From assembly GCF_904846695.1 (NCBI RefSeq), contig NZ_CAJHBR010000021.1, forward strand, positions 1 to 47,240: 47,240 nt of DNA, written 5' to 3'. The stretch is from Psychrobacter urativorans. Lineage in GTDB: Bacteria > Pseudomonadota > Gammaproteobacteria > Pseudomonadales > Moraxellaceae. The translations under genes and the position numbers were made by a program. Below the pieces are notes generated by a model that saw nothing but the letters and a program-made list of their open reading frames with translations, was not told where the DNA came from and made no database searches. Below, piece after piece: positions 1-7,543 of this stretch (the first letter of the stretch is position 1; every line of letters starts with the position of its first letter).

Positions 1-1
1 G

Positions 2-94
2 GTCATTGTTGCTTTAATGCGTAAGATATTAGCCATCGCTCAGGCAGTGTTGAAAAGTCAGCGACCTTTCGATGCTTCTTTACATGTTAATTGA
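2..94 (+). CDS. Transposase C-terminus, IS110-like (partial, cut by window edge)
   Basis: An open frame enters from the left edge and stops at TGA 92-94, giving about 30 residues. It contains ALMRKILAIAQAVLK followed by RPFDASLH, the style of ending I know from IS110/IS1111-type transposases (an xLMRKxLxI helix near the C-terminus). Only the tail is visible, so the catalytic DEDD residues cannot be checked. The following 230 bases hold no gene, which fits the non-coding end of such an element. IS110 elements usually lack obvious terminal inverted repeats, so the element boundary cannot be placed. The family assignment rests on a short tail and is moderate. Confidence 0.55.
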   Translation, partial: VIVALMRKILAIAQAVLKSQRPFDASLHVN

Positions 95-325
95 GTCTTT
101 AGGCTTGCTTTTTCTCATGGTATCTACGAATTGTCTAAGCTTATTCAAACTTTCACCTTTTATCTTCTGCACTCATAATTTCACCTACCTAAAAAAACAG
201 CGCAAATTATGCTATCGTAACCTTGGTTTATTATGACCTTGATAAGTCGCTCACCACCCTAATAATAGAGCTACCCAGTATTAACAGACATTGCATCAAC
301 AGACATCAAATAAAGAGACTTAACC

Positions 326-1690
326 ATGACCAAACATTATGATTATATCGCCATTGGTGGCGGTAGCGGCGGTATTGCTTCAATCAACCGTGCGGCAAGC
401 TATGGCAAAAAGTGCGCGATTATCGAAGCCGAGCAATTAGGCGGCACTTGTGTCAATTGGGGCTGCGTGCCCAAAAAGGTAATGTGGTATGGCGCGCATG
501 TTGCTGAGACTATTCATAAGTTCGCGCCAGACTATGGTTTTGACGTTGAGGTCAAAGGCTTTGACTTTCAAAAGTTAGTGCAAAGTCGCCAACAATATAT
601 CGAGAATATCCACCGCGCTTATGATAATAACCTCGCCAAAAACGGTGTTGAAGTGATAAAAGGCTTTGCTAAGTTTGTCGATACCAATACCGTCGAGGTT
701 AATGGCGAACATATTACCGCTGACCATATCTTAATCGCTACAGGTGGTCATCCTATCAAGCCCAATATCAAAGGCGCAGAGCATGGTATCGACTCTGATG
801 GGTTTTTTAAATTAAACCATTTACCAAAGCGCGTAGCTATCGTTGGTGCAGGCTATATCGCGGTTGAGATTGCAGGCGTGCTCAATAGTCTCGGTTCTGA
901 AGTGCATCTCTATGTACGCAAACACTCGCCACTACGTACCTTTGACCATACCATTATCGAGACTTTATTGATCGAGATGGAGCAAGCGGGCATTCATTTG
1001 CATACCAATAGTGTAATAGACGAGGTTAATAAAAATACCGATGATAGCCTGAGCTTATCTATCAATGATGATAGCGAAGGCCATATCGACACCGTTGATT
1101 GCTTGATTTGGGCAATAGGTCGTGCGCCCTCTATCGATAATATTAACCTGCAAGTCACTGGCGTTGCGACGACTGATGACGATAAAATCAAAGTCGATAA
1201 GTTCCAAAATACTAACGTTGATGGTATTTATGCAGTAGGTGATATTATTGAGGACAGCGTTGATTTGACCCCTGTCGCGGTTGCCGCAGGTCGTCGATTA
1301 TCGGAGCGCCTATTCAATGACAAACCTGATGAGCATCTAAGCTACGATTTGATACCGACGGTGATTTTTACCCATCCTCCTATCGGTACTATTGGCTTTT
1401 CTGAGATTGAGGCTGTCAATCAATTTGGTAAAGAGGCTATTAAATGCTATAGCTCAAGCTTTACCGATATGTTTAGTGCAGTGACCCAGCATCGACAAAA
1501 GTGCACGATGAAGTTAGTATGCTTAGGTGAGGATGAAAAGGTGATTGGCCTACATGGTATTGGCTTTGGGGTAGACGAGATGATTCAAGGCTTTGCTGTG
1601 GCGATAAAAATGGGCGCAACGAAGGCGGACTTTGATAATACTGTCGCTATTCATCCAACGGGTTCAGAAGAGTTTGTGACTATGCGTTAA
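326..1690 (+). CDS. gor: Glutathione reductase
   Basis: This cytosolic flavoenzyme reduces glutathione disulfide with NADPH. The 454 residues match the usual family length (about 450). Visible motifs are the N-terminal FAD fingerprint GGGSGG (11-16), the redox-active disulfide in [13 protein letters not shown] (Cys42 and Cys47), the NADPH fold GAGYIA (174-179) with following Arg198 and Arg204 that select NADPH over NADH, and the C-terminal HPTGSEE with the active-site His443/Glu448 pair. The ATG is preceded by AAAGAG. The gene stands alone on the plus strand between an IS remnant and a convergent lipoprotein gene. The Arg pair and the HPT..EE tail separate it from dihydrolipoamide and mercuric reductases, so the call is firm. 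Confidence 0.95.
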   Translation: MTKHYDYIAIGGGSGGIASINRAASYGKKCAIIEAEQLGGTCVNWGCVPKKVMWYGAHVAETIHKFAPDYGFDVEVKGFDFQKLVQSRQQYIENIHRAYDNNLAKNGVEVIKGFAKFVDTNTVEVNGEHITADHILIATGGHPIKPNIKGAEHGIDSDGFFKLNHLPKRVAIVGAGYIAVEIAGVLNSLGSEVHLYVRKHSPLRTFDHTIIETLLIEMEQAGIHLHTNSVIDEVNKNTDDSLSLSINDDSEGHIDTVDCLIWAIGRAPSIDNINLQVTGVATTDDDKIKVDKFQNTNVDGIYAVGDIIEDSVDLTPVAVAAGRRLSERLFNDKPDEHLSYDLIPTVIFTHPPIGTIGFSEIEAVNQFGKEAIKCYSSSFTDMFSAVTQHRQKCTMKLVCLGEDEKVIGLHGIGFGVDEMIQGFAVAIKMGATKADFDNTVAIHPTGSEEFVTMR

Positions 1691-1733
1691 AGGCTATGCG
1701 TTAGAGGCTATGCGTTAACAGCTATGCATCAGG
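1681..1733. repeat. 14-bp tandem repeat spanning the gor stop codon
   Basis: Unit TATGCGTTAAAGGC occurs at 1681, 1695 and 1709 with one or two changes, followed by a decayed fourth copy at 1723. The first copy contains the last two codons of gor and its TAA; later copies carry the same stop triplet in shifted frames. Confidence 0.85.
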
Positions 1734-1754
1734 CGCAAGAATTGTGCTTGATGC
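1726..1754 (+). terminator. Strong hairpin downstream of gor, no U-tract
   Basis: Positions 1726-1738 pair with 1742-1754 around a GAA loop. The 13-bp stem has two G-T wobbles. It lies 35 bases past the gor stop. No T-run follows, so it is not a canonical intrinsic terminator; it may stabilise the 3' end or act with Rho. Confidence 0.5.
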
Positions 1755-2016
1755 TGGCGGCGTAGCTTGTGATATCTAATTTATCGAACAGACAATTAAA
1801 AATTTATTACTTTCTATAGATTGGAGCCGTTAAAAGTTTCCATTGTCTAGTATCACTATTGGGGGTCACAGCCTGCGCCCAGCCTACTTATTAACTATTA
1901 TATTTTCGCAATAACCATTTAAAAAGTATTTTAGCCCTGATTGTAGCTAGTGATAACCACAACCCCTCTCTAACCCTCTCTAACCCTTCTAAATAACACT
2001 GCTATCAGATCACGGT
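1755..2016. other. Gene-free interval between convergent gor and lipoprotein gene
   Basis: Together with the repeat and hairpin just upstream this forms a 326-base gap. It holds a 10-bp triplicate (unit CCCTCTCTAA at 1964, 1974 and, imperfectly, 1984) shortly before the end of the convergent lipoprotein gene. I see no open frame of note and no clear terminator with a T-run. Confidence 0.5.
1964..1993. repeat. 10-bp tandem repeat, three copies
   Basis: CCCTCTCTAA at 1964-1973 and 1974-1983, with an imperfect third copy CCCTTCTAAA at 1984-1993. It lies 24 bases beyond the stop of the minus-strand lipoprotein gene. Confidence 0.75.
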
Positions 2017-2385
2017 CTACAGATCCAATAGCCATTCATTATTTGCCTTATAAACTTTGAAATTGCCCTGATTGATACTAGTATGACCGTTCATAGTTTG
2101 GGTAATATCAGCGCTACACAGATAAGCATCAACGCTATCAGTAGCTACACAATCGATATTATCTACACTATCAAGAGTGGGCATGGCCTTTTCAATAACG
2201 CTGTTAAAAGACTCATTATCTTGCTCATTACCAGCTAAAGTCGTTGTCTTATCAGTCATAGTATCGGTTTGTTTATAGTGCTTTTTAACTAAGCCTTTAA
2301 CCGTGCGATTAGAAGGATCATCAGAGCAAGCCGTTAGGAATGCTATTAATACAGTGCTAATGGCTAAGATTTTAAAGCTATTCAT
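2017..2385 (-). CDS. Small lipoprotein, paralogue of the one at 3739
   Basis: A 122-residue protein with a lipoprotein signal: a hydrophobic stretch ending in the lipobox LTAC, so Cys20 is the probable lipidated residue. The rest is hydrophilic. A C-terminal block (PTLDSVDNIDC, then DAYLCSADITQT, then a GNFKV...W end) matches the 122-residue lipoprotein at 3739-4107 in order and spacing, including two conserved Cys that could form a disulfide. No function is recognised. The ATG is 39 bases downstream of the XAC2610-like gene's stop, so the two are probably cotranscribed. Probably anchored in the periplasm; whether inner or outer membrane cannot be decided. Confidence 0.75.
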   Translation of the reverse strand: MNSFKILAISTVLIAFLTACSDDPSNRTVKGLVKKHYKQTDTMTDKTTTLAGNEQDNESFNSVIEKAMPTLDSVDNIDCVATDSVDAYLCSADITQTMNGHTSINQGNFKVYKANNEWLLDL

Positions 2386-2424
2386 AACTGTCTCAATTTA
2401 AGGTAACCATCAACTTTAACTTCC

Positions 2425-3516
2425 TTATTTAACGGTCACATTAGTATACTGGGTCAGACTATCGATACTTCCCTGTACGCTTGTCGGTTGTGACTTTAAT
2501 AACTTGCTGCTGTGAGGCAGCTTTACAGTAATGCCTTGCTTGTTAACTTGATAGAGGACGGGTTTATTAGTGAAGCTCAGAGTTTTTTGCTTAGTATCAT
2601 AAATAAACGGCCCATCATAATACAGCTCAACTCTGCCCTCTTTATTAGCAAACACATAGTACAGTTGCTCGCTGTCTCCAACAAAATAGCTAGCCAAGAC
2701 CATTATCTTTTCGTTGTCTAAATGAAACGTATAGATATAAGGCGATTTGCCGTCTGTTTTAGGATCGTACACAGCTAAAGCTTGATAGTTATCTACCCGC
2801 ATTTTGCCATTAACTCTTGTGCTTTGAGTAATAAAAAGCAAACCTTTCGCTTGGTATTCTTCCTCCACAATGCGTATGGCCACGGGTTTATTATTAATTA
2901 CTTTATAAGTTGAATACTTATGCCATGCTGCGCCACTCTTGGTCATAGTACTTAAAGTCTGCCTATCATAATCGATATCAAAAAATCCACAGTTACCCTG
3001 CGCCAGCTCAGTGAATTCTTCACTATGCACGAAGCTATGGCCTTTTTTTAGATAGACTTGATAAGAAGGACCGCCATAACAACCGTAGCGGCCATCCTTT
3101 AGGGCTAAGTCGTTTTTATTATCAAAATTAAAGTCATCATAGATCAGCACGCTACTGTCACCGTAGGGAATATTGACAATATTCGCACTGAGTTTTCCGC
3201 CCAGCTGCAATGATGCACTGTCCTGTAGCTCATAATCCATAGTAAGACTAGAAGGCTGAGCTATTAAAGTTTTTTTAGTTTTAGCGTCTATGATTTCGAT
3301 AATATAGTTTAATTCACTAAATTGTTTATCAGTATAGTCTTTAATGGTGGCGTAGTAGTCGTCAGAGAAATCTTCAATCTGGTACTGGTTTGACGCCTGA
3401 GCCAAAGCGGAGTATGGCAAGGAGAGAATAGGCAAAGCCAGAAGCGTTATAGCCGCTTGAAAGATTTGATTAGATACGACTTTAGGCAAGGCATTGAATG
3501 TTTTAACCTTAGACAT
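2425..3516 (-). CDS. Secreted/periplasmic XAC2610-like protein
   Basis: A 363-residue protein with an N-terminal signal peptide (hydrophobic core about residues 18-38, cleavage plausible after ALAQA). The mature part contains DFNFDNKNDLAL, a Ca-binding FG-GAP/VCBS-like loop, followed by GCYGGPSYQVYLK, a combination I associate with the XAC2610 family of periplasmic proteins of unknown function. A clear AAGGAG ribosome site precedes the ATG. It sits between two paralogous lipoprotein genes on the same strand, with the downstream one only 39 bases away, suggesting one envelope-related unit. No enzymatic residues can be named. The family link is by motif memory, not by search. Confidence 0.65.
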   Translation of the reverse strand: MSKVKTFNALPKVVSNQIFQAAITLLALPILSLPYSALAQASNQYQIEDFSDDYYATIKDYTDKQFSELNYIIEIIDAKTKKTLIAQPSSLTMDYELQDSASLQLGGKLSANIVNIPYGDSSVLIYDDFNFDNKNDLALKDGRYGCYGGPSYQVYLKKGHSFVHSEEFTELAQGNCGFFDIDYDRQTLSTMTKSGAAWHKYSTYKVINNKPVAIRIVEEEYQAKGLLFITQSTRVNGKMRVDNYQALAVYDPKTDGKSPYIYTFHLDNEKIMVLASYFVGDSEQLYYVFANKEGRVELYYDGPFIYDTKQKTLSFTNKPVLYQVNKQGITVKLPHSSKLLKSQPTSVQGSIDSLTQYTNVTVK

Positions 3517-3606
3517 AACCTACTCCTTATTGGCTAGCCGCTACTAGCAAAATAGTTATCACCGCATAATCAATAAGGTAGCATAAAATAGCTCATTGAC
3601 TAACTA

Positions 3607-3666
3607 TTAAACATTGGTATTAAGTCCTAAATATTGGTGTTAAGTCCTAAACATTGGCATTAATTA
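3607..3666. repeat. 20-bp tandem repeat, three copies
   Basis: Unit TTAAACATTGGTATTAAGTC at 3607, 3627 and 3647, diverging by a few bases per copy. It lies between the upstream lipoprotein gene's terminator and the XAC2610-like gene, in the probable promoter region of the latter. Confidence 0.85.
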
Positions 3667-3673
3667 TTAAGCA

Positions 3674-3704
3674 CAAAAAAAGGCTAGCACTTACGCAGCC
3701 TTTT
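3674..3704. terminator. Terminator of the 3739 lipoprotein gene
   Basis: Arms AAAAAGGCT and AGCCTTTTT enclose an 11-base loop. Read on the minus strand the stem is followed by a T-run, placing an intrinsic terminator 35 bases past the stop of the minus-strand lipoprotein gene. The symmetric A/T flanks could let it work in both directions. Confidence 0.75.
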
Positions 3705-3738
3705 TCCATTATCATCGTCCTGCCAGCTATTTCGATTG

Positions 3739-4107
3739 CTATTGGGTTAGTACCCAAGTGCCGTTAACATCATTGACCTTGAACACGCCACTATCAGTAC
3801 GGCTAGTGCCGCCGATAGTTTGGGTAACGTCAGCCGTGCACAAATAAGCATTATCACCATCGGTATTGTCACAGCTCACGTTTTCTACCTTTTCGAGGGT
3901 CGGCATCATCCCCTCCATCATGCCACTCATAGCTTTTGCCGTCTCGTCATCACCAGCTTGTGCCATCGCATCATTCATCAGGCTATTGGCTTTATCATAC
4001 TGAGTTTGAATAAGTTCTTCCACGTCGCTTTCAGAAGGCTTATTAGAGCAAGCGATAAGTATCGGGGTCAACAGCAATACAGCACCTAGCTTTATTAAAT
4101 AATTCAT
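3739..4107 (-). CDS. Small lipoprotein, paralogue of the one at 2017
   Basis: A 122-residue protein with a signal sequence ending in lipobox LIAC (Cys20 lipidated). The middle is Met- and acid-rich and probably helical (MSGMMEGMMPTLEKVE). The C-terminal part has NVSC, DNAYLCTADVTQT and GVFKV..V..TWVL, aligning without gaps of note with the lipoprotein at 2017-2385. Its RBS is GAGG, seven bases before the ATG. It ends in its own terminator (3674-3704), so it is a separate transcription unit from the XAC2610-like gene downstream. Function not recognised. Same length and shared Cys spacing argue for gene duplication followed by divergence of the helical middle. Confidence 0.75.
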   Translation of the reverse strand: MNYLIKLGAVLLLTPILIACSNKPSESDVEELIQTQYDKANSLMNDAMAQAGDDETAKAMSGMMEGMMPTLEKVENVSCDNTDGDNAYLCTADVTQTIGGTSRTDSGVFKVNDVNGTWVLTQ

Positions 4108-4299
4108 AACTACCTCAGCGATTAATTAGTGATTAATAAGCAAAATTTTATAGACCTTTAGGCCATCTTAAACAATATTTAAACTATACCTAATTAGCTA
4201 TTAAAAATCAGCAACATTTATTAATATTTCTTTACTAAGGCGTGTTGAACATTCACAAGTAGACACTGCTATGATGCTCGTAATGAAATTGGTTGCGAG

Positions 4300-4512
4300 A
4301 TGACTGTGTGGCAAGTATATTTATTTATTCTTCCTATTGGCTTAGGTATTATGACTTTGGTAGGCAGCCTAATGTGCTTATTTGCTTACCTGATGTCCGA
4401 TGATAATGCCACGCGCTTACCGGCTTTTACTTGGTTTAAGCGCTTACTTATTGTGGCATTCATACTGATAAGTATTGGGCTGTTTATGACTTTTAAGCAT
4501 TTTTGGGGCTAG
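4300..4512 (+). CDS. Small two-TM membrane protein, unknown
   Basis: A 70-residue frame with two hydrophobic segments (about 4-33 and 46-64) separated by a short polar loop (SDDNATRLP) and ending WG. It is the only plus-strand gene between two minus-strand units. A weak GCGAG stands just before the ATG. No family is recognised. Coding is supported only by the clean hydrophobic pattern and the absence of a competing frame, so it is a tentative gene. Confidence 0.45.
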   Translation: MTVWQVYLFILPIGLGIMTLVGSLMCLFAYLMSDDNATRLPAFTWFKRLLIVAFILISIGLFMTFKHFWG

Positions 4513-4638
4513 CTGGTGTTAAGTTTACACCGCTTTGCTTTGATTATGGTGTGCACTGACAAAAGCTGGTAGAACAGGATAGTTAAAGGGGCTGAGCTCA
4601 AGATTTTAAGCACTATTGCTTTGGGTTTAAAGATAACT

Positions 4639-6555
4639 TTAAAGCGCATTAGCCGCATCATAAGCTGTTTTTGTAGCATACGAGATATCAGCTACTGTAC
4701 AACAATCTCCCACTTTTACTACCTCTATCCCCGCAGCGATTAACGCCTCTGCATCAAATAAAACCGGACGTGCGCCACTAGCGATTACTACGTAGTCGTG
4801 AGCAATATAGATATTATTACCATAATGATCTTCACAGCGTATCTCATCTGCAGCAATATCCATTACTCTATGGTTAGTGTATATTTTTACCCCATACTGC
4901 TCATAGTTCGCAAGCATAGAGGGTAGAATGGTCACACTTATATGATCAGTAATTTTATCCGCTATCTCTACTATCGTTACTTGGCAACCCCGTTCAGCTA
5001 GATATTCAGCAGTCTCACAGCCGACTACCCCGCCACCAACTATGGTCACTCGACCAGATACTAGTTGCTCACCGGCCAACACTTTCCAAGAGTCATAAAT
5101 ATTATGGCCTTCTATACCAGCAATGGGTGGCATAAAGCTAATCGCCCCTACCGCTACTATCACCGCATCAGGCTTTAGGGCCATTATACTTTGAGTAGTC
5201 GCCGTTTCGCCTAAACGCAATGCCACCCCTTCTCTATGTACTGCCCGTATCAAGTCTTCTGTAGCCCGATGTAGCTCTGCTTTACGTGGTGGCACATCAG
5301 CGATATTTAACTGCCCACCTAACTGTGCTTGCTGTTCAAACAGTGTCACGCTATGGCCTTTATTAGCAGCGACCCTTGCCGCTTCAAGTCCAGCAGGCCC
5401 GCCGCCAATCACTACTATATTTTTCTTGACCTTTGCCGCAGTAATAACCCTACTCTCTTCAAAGCCATTCTCTGGATTGACAGTACAGATAACAAAAGAT
5501 CTGTTCATAATAGAGTCAACGCAGAAATTGCAGCTGATACAACGCACAATATCTTTTTGCTGACCTAAGGCGGCCTTATTTGGCCACTCAGGGTCAGCCA
5601 GTAGCGCTCGGCCAATGCCAATCATATCGGCTTTACCAGTTTGCAGCATAGTTTCAGCCATGTCAGGATCAATGATGCGTCCTGAAGTACTCACAGGGAT
5701 AGAAACAGCTTGTCTAATAGCGCCAGCGATATCTGCAAAGAAGCCATAAGGCTGCACACCCATTGGCGGTATAGTATCTGCCAAGTTGACGGTATGGTTA
5801 GCCTGACCTACGTGCAACATATTCACGCCTGCATCCTCAAGCCATTTTGCGAACTGCGGGGCATCGACTTCATCAACGCCGCCTTTGCCGCGCACAGGAG
5901 TGACTACTGATAACTTATAATCAATGATCATATTCGGCACAGCCTGTTTTAAGGCGCGAACTAGTAGCAAGGCAAAACGGGTGCGGTTTTTTAGTGAGCC
6001 ACCAAACTTATCGGTTCGGCTATTCATTTTGGTGCTACATAACACCCCTACTAGCCTATCGCCATGTACTTGAATAACGTCAATACCGGCCTGTTGCGCC
6101 CGCAGCGCACAAGCACACATCTTATCGATGATCGCCATTAAAGCCGTTTCACTCACCTCATTAACGAAGTGCTCCATGTCATAATGCAAGCGCTCACGTA
6201 CCTCGTTTTTTTGGCCATTAACCAACATCTCATTGATGGCATCGACATCGTATTCTGGATGAAATATCTGCACCCCAATTTTGGCGCCATAGCTATGAAC
6301 ACTATCAGCAAGCCGACGAAAACTGTCAATTTGACTATCATCAAACAGTTTTGGCGTGGGCGCAAAGCTACGAATGGGCGCAACGTCGCCTAGCACAATA
6401 TACCCTACGCCCCCTTTGGCAAGACGAGTATAAAAAGCATAGCTTTGTGAGCTGATGCTCCCATCCTTAGCTTCATAACCAGTAGTAAGCGGTGGTAACA
6501 TCAAACGATTTTTAAAAGTCACACCGCCAATAGTGATAGGTTGTAGTATTTTCAT
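4639..6555 (-). CDS. NADH:flavin oxidoreductase / dienoyl-CoA reductase-like, OYE + 4Fe-4S + FAD
   Basis: Start: the ATG at 6555 is preceded by AGAAGAG; an upstream in-frame TTG adds six residues but lacks that site. The product is 638 residues. It has an N-terminal OYE-type TIM barrel (1-330), a Cys cluster Cys339-x2-Cys342-x2-Cys345-x11-Cys357 for a 4Fe-4S centre, then an FAD fold GGGPAG and a second dinucleotide fold GGGVVGCETAE. This is the layout of FadH, 2-enoate reductase and trimethylamine dehydrogenase. The barrel is atypical: FHPEYDV replaces the usual HxGR and HGDRLVG replaces the HGxHGYL loop that carries the FadH catalytic Tyr, and the second Cys spacing is x2, not x3. It probably reduces an activated C=C bond with NADH, but the substrate is unknown. 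It stands alone. Confidence 0.8.
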   Translation of the reverse strand: MKILQPITIGGVTFKNRLMLPPLTTGYEAKDGSISSQSYAFYTRLAKGGVGYIVLGDVAPIRSFAPTPKLFDDSQIDSFRRLADSVHSYGAKIGVQIFHPEYDVDAINEMLVNGQKNEVRERLHYDMEHFVNEVSETALMAIIDKMCACALRAQQAGIDVIQVHGDRLVGVLCSTKMNSRTDKFGGSLKNRTRFALLLVRALKQAVPNMIIDYKLSVVTPVRGKGGVDEVDAPQFAKWLEDAGVNMLHVGQANHTVNLADTIPPMGVQPYGFFADIAGAIRQAVSIPVSTSGRIIDPDMAETMLQTGKADMIGIGRALLADPEWPNKAALGQQKDIVRCISCNFCVDSIMNRSFVICTVNPENGFEESRVITAAKVKKNIVVIGGGPAGLEAARVAANKGHSVTLFEQQAQLGGQLNIADVPPRKAELHRATEDLIRAVHREGVALRLGETATTQSIMALKPDAVIVAVGAISFMPPIAGIEGHNIYDSWKVLAGEQLVSGRVTIVGGGVVGCETAEYLAERGCQVTIVEIADKITDHISVTILPSMLANYEQYGVKIYTNHRVMDIAADEIRCEDHYGNNIYIAHDYVVIASGARPVLFDAEALIAAGIEVVKVGDCCTVADISYATKTAYDAANAL

Positions 6556-6779
6556 TATTCTTCTCTTCTGCAATAGCCTATAAATAAACTTATTTTACTT
6601 TTGTAATAATACAAACACCTAATACATGGTGCTTGTTAGTTAGGATTTACTGTCTCTAGTAAACCAACTGATGCGTCTAGCCCTGATTAGCCTTAGTGAG
6701 ATTGGTTGCTAAGACTAATCAGCACTATTGATTACTAGTGCTAATTAGAGCTAAAAACCTAGGACAAAACCCTATTTAA

Positions 6780-7388
6780 TCAAAGCTCTGCTAAAGGAAG
6801 ACTTAGCTTTTCTAATTCTAATAGCTGTAAATCTTTGCGCTTTGGCTCGCCATTATTGCCGTCTTCTGGAAACGGCATAGAGACCCCTGTAAGCTTGTAG
6901 CCACGGCGCTCATAGTAAGCCAATAGTTCAGGGCGATGACTCAATATACTCATAGTCAAACGGCTAGGCTGCGCAGCTGACTGACGCTTATTACCTTGTA
7001 AATGCCGACTAGCAAAAGTCTCTGCTGCTTGTAGTATCACGTTGCCAACTCCCTCACCTTGCAGCTCAGGATGGACGGCAAACATACCTATATAGGCATT
7101 ATCGCCAGACGGTACGTTGCTATTAATATCCACAGCAATACAGCCTAGCAACTCGCCAGTCTCTTGCCCCTCTCGATCGCCAGTATTGGTTTTTGGGTAG
7201 ACGAAAATATAATGCTTAGGGTCAGCAATGACCGCAGCCAGCTCAGCCTTAGTAGTGCGAATACCAGCAACTAAATCTGCCTCATTAGTCCAGCCTTCTG
7301 CCTGCCGATAACAACGGTCAAGTAGCTGCTTAAGAGCGTCAAGGTCTTTTGACTGCGCTTGGCGTAAAAACACGGTATCTTTATTCAT
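6780..7388 (-). CDS. GNAT-family N-acetyltransferase
   Basis: A 202-residue protein carrying a single GNAT fold. The acetyl-CoA motif A is visible as IGMFAVHPELQGEGVGNVIL (pattern Q/RxxGxG/A), preceded by the strand LLGCIAVDI and followed by LAYYERRGYKLTG, the motif B region with the typical YExxGF-like element. A loop of about 15 residues around LQGNKRQSAAQPSR between motif A and the last strands is polar and probably variable. The substrate cannot be told from sequence. It is transcribed on the minus strand downstream of the Rieske oxidoreductase but separated from it by a terminator (7420-7449), so it is probably independent. Confidence 0.85.
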   Translation of the reverse strand: MNKDTVFLRQAQSKDLDALKQLLDRCYRQAEGWTNEADLVAGIRTTKAELAAVIADPKHYIFVYPKTNTGDREGQETGELLGCIAVDINSNVPSGDNAYIGMFAVHPELQGEGVGNVILQAAETFASRHLQGNKRQSAAQPSRLTMSILSHRPELLAYYERRGYKLTGVSMPFPEDGNNGEPKRKDLQLLELEKLSLPLAEL

Positions 7389-7419
7389 ATGACGGTCACA
7401 CTTTTTATAGATAAATGGT

Positions 7420-7449
7420 AAAAAAGACTGCCAGCGTAGAATGGCAGCC
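7420..7449 (-). terminator. Intrinsic terminator of the Rieske-FAD gene
   Basis: On the minus strand GGCTGCCA pairs with TGGCAGTC (one G-T wobble) around an eight-base loop and is followed by six Ts. It lies about 95 bases beyond the Rieske gene stop and just before the GNAT gene. Confidence 0.8.
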
Positions 7450-7500
7450 TTTATCGTAACTTTATCAGTGCCAAATAAGCGCTAAGATTTACTGTTGCTT

Positions 7501-7540
7501 AGCACTTAAACGCTTAAGCACTTAAACGCTTAAGCACTTA
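7501..7540. repeat. 16-bp tandem repeat just past the Rieske-gene stop
   Basis: AGCACTTAAACGCTTA occurs exactly at 7501-7516 and 7517-7532 with a half copy after. It starts a few bases beyond the minus-strand stop at 7544. Confidence 0.85.
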
Positions 7541-7543
7541 ACA

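Noticed and set aside
6153..6393. Open frames on both strands over the 5' part of the OYE-type gene
   Set aside because: They lie fully inside a long gene with clear motifs, have no family features, and are shadows of its codon pattern.
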